Positions 61,801 to 64,000 of a DNA stretch of 64,000 nucleotides are shown here, piece by piece. Positions within the stretch are counted from its first letter, which is position 1, and each line of letters starts with the position of its first letter. Source of the stretch: Caenorhabditis remanei (taxonomy: Eukaryota; Nematoda; Chromadorea; Rhabditida; Rhabditidae); contig NC_071329.1 in NCBI RefSeq assembly GCF_010183535.1, forward strand, positions 8,432,001 to 8,496,000, written 5' to 3'. The notes below the pieces were generated by a model. It did no database searches. It saw nothing but the letters and a program-made list of their open reading frames with translations, and was not told where the DNA came from. A program made the position numbers and the translations under genes.

Positions 61801-63111
61801 CCCTTTCTTCATTCCAGCACTCCGTCAACACTTTCATCTCGTATTGCACTTGCTGCAATTCCAGATTTACTTTTCCCACGGACCATTCCGCTTCTTCACC
61901 TTCCGCTGCCTTCGCACACGCCTCTCTCAACTCTTCCACCGATTCGAGCTTGAACTCTCTCATAACTCGAATCACCGATCGCGGCCATTCATCTCCTCCG
62001 ATTTCTTCGAACTTTTCCAACAACTCTCTGTGGAAAATTCTCATCGGCTCCAGAATCGCATCCGCCTCCTGTTCGCTGCATTTTGCTGTCAACTCCCCGA
62101 GTTGCAACCTTGTTTCGTCCTCCACTTTGACGATGCTAGCGATAAGTTTAGTGAACTTCTTCACTTTCTTTCTTCTCTCCTTCACGCTCATTTGAGTTTC
62201 CACAACAATCATCCGATCGTCGTCCACTTTCGACGTTGACTGCTTCGACGATGTTTTGTCGCTCATCTTCTGCGTTGTTGTCCGTAAACTAAGTTTCTAT
62301 TCAAAAACTGTTTACAACTCGTTGATTATCCAATCGACGAAAATTTTTCGATTTCTCCGATACTTCCTCCAAATTTCCACGTTATTCAACGCCAGAAACT
62401 GCTGACAACCGGTAAATAATTTCTCCGTTTATTCAAACCGAAGAAAAATAACCCAATTGATAGGATTGCTCGCCGATCCGTCCTCCGTTTATTCAAACCG
62501 AAAGGACAATCAACAATCAATACACCGATTGATAGAATTTCCTGTCGATCCGTCCTACGTTTATTCAAACCGAAGGACAATCAACAAAATTTTCTAAAAA
62601 CCAGGAAGAAACAACGAAAAAACTATAGACACGGTTCGGCCCCCAAGTTGCCCGCGTACGAATACGGGGTGGTAGGGTCCTGATAAAATAAGACGACAAA
62701 TACACAGTTTCTTACAATAAATTTACTTTATTGCAAGAAAATACAATAAGAGAGCGTAACTTACAAAACAAAAGTCAAAAGCACAAACGCTAAAATTAGA
62801 ACTAACTCTGAAAGCCAACCGACTTCAGAAAACTACTTTTGCCACGTGGAGTACACGTGTCCACGTGAACTGACGCGCTGAGGTTACGGTAGGCGCGTGA
62901 GCCTTTGGCGGAGTGTCGTTGCGTATTTATTGTGAGGACTCGGAGAACTACAGGGTTATGAGGGTACCTTGCCACCGGCAACTCAGAAGCATTACAAAAG
63001 AAAAAGAAGAGAGAAAACGTACCTTCTGATCCAAGACTTTTTGGGTTTGTGATGGTGCATCTGGAGCATAGCCAGAGGTGATAATATAGACACTTTAGCA
63101 AGAGGGTCCAT
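58894..63111 (-). CDS. 5' exons of an unidentified gene, first intron occupied by an LTR element (partial model)
   Basis: Exon 1 is 63111-63023 and reads MDPLAKVSILSPLAMLQ followed by a basic segment (HHHKPKKSWIR). It has an AAAAATGG start context and a GTACGT donor. A second exon can begin at 59107 (acceptor CTGAATAG) in the correct phase, giving RIHTPDTVIHAGVS. If no later donor is used, that frame runs to a TAA at 58894. Without the retrotransposon the intron would be about 44 bases, normal for this genome, which supports the pairing. The second exon's 3' boundary and the function are unknown. The acceptor is not a strong TTTTCAG. Confidence 0.4.
59113..59117. repeat. Target site duplication, left copy (CAGA or CAGAA)
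   Basis: CAGA(A) directly precedes the left LTR and recurs directly after the right LTR (62984-62988). The exact length is 4 or 5 bases, because one A can belong to either the LTR or the duplication. Confidence 0.8.
59117..59454 (-). repeat. LTR, left copy (3' LTR of the minus-strand element)
   Basis: 338 bp bounded by the short inverted repeat AGTTGCC / GGCAACT. By eye it is identical to the right copy. On the minus strand it contains GCAATAAAG, a usable polyadenylation signal. A polypurine tract (AAAGGGGGGGA, minus strand) lies immediately inside it at 59455-59465. Confidence 0.95.
59690..62266 (-). CDS. Retrotransposon Gag-protease polyprotein, 858 aa
   Basis: One uninterrupted frame. 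The N-terminal 200 residues are highly charged and predicted to be coiled coil. A Gag-like capsid region follows (about 260-420, with LPEPKTFDGTGEFKEFKRAF). There is a single CCHC zinc knuckle at about 491-504 (CFSCGGVGHLARQC). The aspartic protease carries the DSGA active site at about 540 and the partner strand MLLGTNAFESIGV. A further domain of about 160 residues (about 690-850) includes VEAIVFLVNL and KEITVIPYKMD. That alternating strand-helix pattern is not part of a standard Gag-PR and might be an alpha/beta, perhaps SGNH-like, fold (speculative). There is no polymerase. The intact frame and identical LTRs indicate recent activity. Confidence 0.88.
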   Translation of the reverse strand: MSDKTSSKQSTSKVDDDRMIVVETQMSVKERRKKVKKFTKLIASIVKVEDETRLQLGELTAKCSEQEADAILEPMRIFHRELLEKFEEIGGDEWPRSVIRVMREFKLESVEELREACAKAAEGEEAEWSVGKVNLELQQVQYEMKVLTECWNEEREMLGEQIRKVQKEKEVAEIQVSKLEKALKQLRKTLERQERRPNGLWDETQGSRSWCERVENWDIERNDERSRKKGGEDAFSRKTLSHSGSSEVNDMMQCMNRMLKSSALPEPKTFDGTGEFKEFKRAFLLKYNHVTENDYELVAILEEKFLKGAAKSLFKTLPKRFERSIQSLFEEFEQKLRKRQGDSKIEALNEFEGLEKRSDQKMWEYLVEVEKWSRKAFPEVKQETLSQMRTTKLMKAVRGDETLHKMLIMKRFELSLEEQYDHLKDIVLQQENEQRRGNGQKSGYSEGWKGRKDSQWKEREEERPKAENDGEKGETVADRGSGEKQYWREQRCFSCGGVGHLARQCSPKPVQSVEVRGKGEGVGIVAVETVMMLGQERKMVIDSGAAVSVMSTGAWNGLKKGCRNWMEVVKRLGKPSFEVIDTSKKKMRIIQQIEVPIQVRDRKAEVVFQIVENDAEIMLLGTNAFESIGVSVEWKQERTAVQQKKGKRDATSSEEKKVFMVGNLGVRVENRNPYRETAEKSKEIAVDTGMEEKKEGMKPKKTVIRESKILITPRIGVKGKSIFEYRKSALDTWKNRFDFANVEAIVFLVNLTEDEETNQKLGELVRKLAEGVKEITVIPYKMDCAKSGLVESVKRSWLTAGHVKWSDSAASADEKFKTWEQLLEFLEARTTENVVVAQLRKESVTSEPRIKEDKWSHQ
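62386..62580. repeat. Tandem repeats in the element's 5' leader, about 65-70 bp unit
   Basis: Three copies contain CGTTTATTCAAACCGAA, starting near 62423, 62487 and 62559. They share CCGATTGATAG- and GATCCGTCCT-like spacers between them. They lie between the 5' LTR and the Gag start on the element's transcript, where packaging signals usually sit. The role is inference. Confidence 0.75.
62646..62983 (-). repeat. LTR, right copy (5' LTR of the minus-strand element)
   Basis: 338 bp, with the same sequence by eye as 59117-59454. It is flanked on the right by the second CAGA(A) target duplication. Because the element reads on the minus strand, this copy carries its promoter. Confidence 0.95.
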
Positions 63112-64000
63112 TTTTTTCAGAAGGTTATCTTATCATGAATGTTTTCAAAATATGACGAAGGCTGTGAAAGCCGACGCCTTTTCGGACCTTTCGAATGTGG
63201 GAGGAGCCTTCTTTTTTCACAGCTCTCTTTTCCAAAGGAAGAAGACGTTTGGGAGGGAAAAGATGGAAAAGGAGAAGAAGAAGGACCCGGTTGAGAGATA
63301 CTCTTCTTTTTTTGCCCGGAGAGCACTAATTTTTGACAAGACCCTTCCCGAAACAAGAAACTTCTCGGGTCCTTTCCATTTTTTGACTTTTTGTCACACC
63401 CTGCCCTCTCTCTAAATTGGCTCGACTGATACGAGTTGGGACAGGACATCCGGGTATGCACACAATTTCACACTGAGCACGTTTTTGAAACGGGGTTTTC
63501 CACTTGGAACCGGGATCTTTTTGGTGCGGAAGGGTGGGGGAGAGAGTACAAGAAAAGTCTCAGAATTTGGAAATCTGGGGGTTCCGATGACGTAAATCGT
63601 GACGAATGATGGTAGAAAAGGGAAACTTCGGTTCGAATTCGGGTTGTTCTATTTTAAACTTTTGATTTTCGAAAGAGTGAGAAAATGTGGTGGTTGGAAA
63701 AACAGGGGTACTGCTTGAAACATGGGAAAGTAGAAATGTGGGATATCTGAAATTCATGTACATACCAGTTATCAGGTGGAGGTTCCAATACCGTAATTTG
63801 GTAAAAGCATCATAGTTCTCCAACTGAACAATATTCCTCAACCAGTCATCTAAAATACTAAAACAACAAGCAAAAACCGAAGGCATTAGAGTCTCACTTA
63901 TTAGAGATTGAATTCACTCTAGTCTTTACAATTGTCTAAAATAAATTACCTGAAATGAAAGTTTAAGAAATAGATCATTTTTTACAAAAAAAGGCGTTTC
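63112..64000. promoter_or_regulatory. Upstream region of the gene starting at 63111
   Basis: About 0.9 kb to the window end. It contains mixed low-complexity stretches and no exon that could be supported on either strand. It probably holds the promoter of the minus-strand gene, or earlier exons beyond the window. Confidence 0.35.

Larger units (their letters stand above)
59117..62983 (-). mobile_element. Young LTR retrotransposon encoding only Gag and protease (3867 bp)
   Basis: Two apparently identical 338-bp LTRs flank a 3.2-kb interior with one long open frame on the minus strand. After the 5' LTR (right side) the first interior bases on the minus strand read TGGGGGCCGAACC, a TGG start expected of a primer-binding site. 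A G-rich polypurine tract precedes the 3' LTR. The interior has no reverse transcriptase, RNase H or integrase, and only about 235 bases remain after the Gag-PR stop, so the element must borrow these in trans. It lies in the same orientation as the host gene and inside its first intron. Confidence 0.92.

Noticed and set aside
59706..62239. Plus-strand frames of up to 245 codons across the LTR element
   Set aside because: They are antisense to the intact Gag-protease frame and contain no domain pattern; the zinc knuckle and protease motifs are on the minus strand.
63640..63660. GGTTCGAATTC-like sequence near 63630 resembling a tRNA T-loop
   Set aside because: No matching acceptor, D-arm or anticodon stem could be placed around it.

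Overview
The window looks like nuclear DNA of a Caenorhabditis nematode other than C. elegans itself. The genes are compact, most introns are 43 to 150 bases with GTAAG-like donors and TTTTCAG acceptors, intergenic DNA is AT-rich, and one locus encodes the whole nematode-type Shank scaffold (shn-1). Every multi-exon model below was built by hand by matching splice sites and reading phase. No alignment could be run.

Layout. 1-2.9 kb is gene-poor and holds diverged repeats and a GC-rich, LTR-like patch. 2.9-7.4 kb (minus) is a 20-exon gene for a 1044-residue secreted EGF/vWFA-like protein. 9.4-11.7 kb (plus) is a 12-exon gene for a DOMON plus cytochrome b561 membrane protein. 12.0-13.3 kb (minus) is a candidate 79-residue basic protein. 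17.9-24.2 kb is a nest of mobile elements: a 1.8-kb long-terminal-inverted-repeat (foldback) element with an 8-bp target duplication, placed inside an LRAT-like coding fragment, followed by a 4.06-kb CR1/jockey-type LINE with ORF1 and a frameshifted ORF2. 24.2-33.7 kb has no supportable gene and is strikingly pyrimidine-rich on the plus strand. 33.8-39.0 kb (plus) is shn-1 (11 exons, 1150 residues), convergent with a small secreted-protein gene at 39.5-40.2 kb (minus). 44.7-45.0 kb (plus) is a two-exon 67-residue gene. 47.5-47.7 kb is a 56-bp minisatellite. 49.0-50.0 kb (plus) is a five-exon secreted 257-residue protein. 50.3-54.1 kb (minus) is a 15-exon CLC chloride channel. 59.1-63.0 kb (minus) is a young LTR retrotransposon with apparently identical 338-bp LTRs that encodes only Gag and protease. 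It sits inside what was a roughly 44-bp intron of a minus-strand gene whose first exon is at 63.0-63.1 kb.

The host genes are unrelated single-gene transcription units, not an operon. They are a neuronal postsynaptic scaffold, an anion channel, a heme membrane protein and secreted proteins. The most unusual content is the mobile DNA: a Gag-PR-only LTR element with an unexplained C-terminal domain, a foldback element whose arms carry an expanded 19-bp satellite, and a near-complete LINE with a one-base lesion. No tRNA, rRNA or CRISPR array was recognised.
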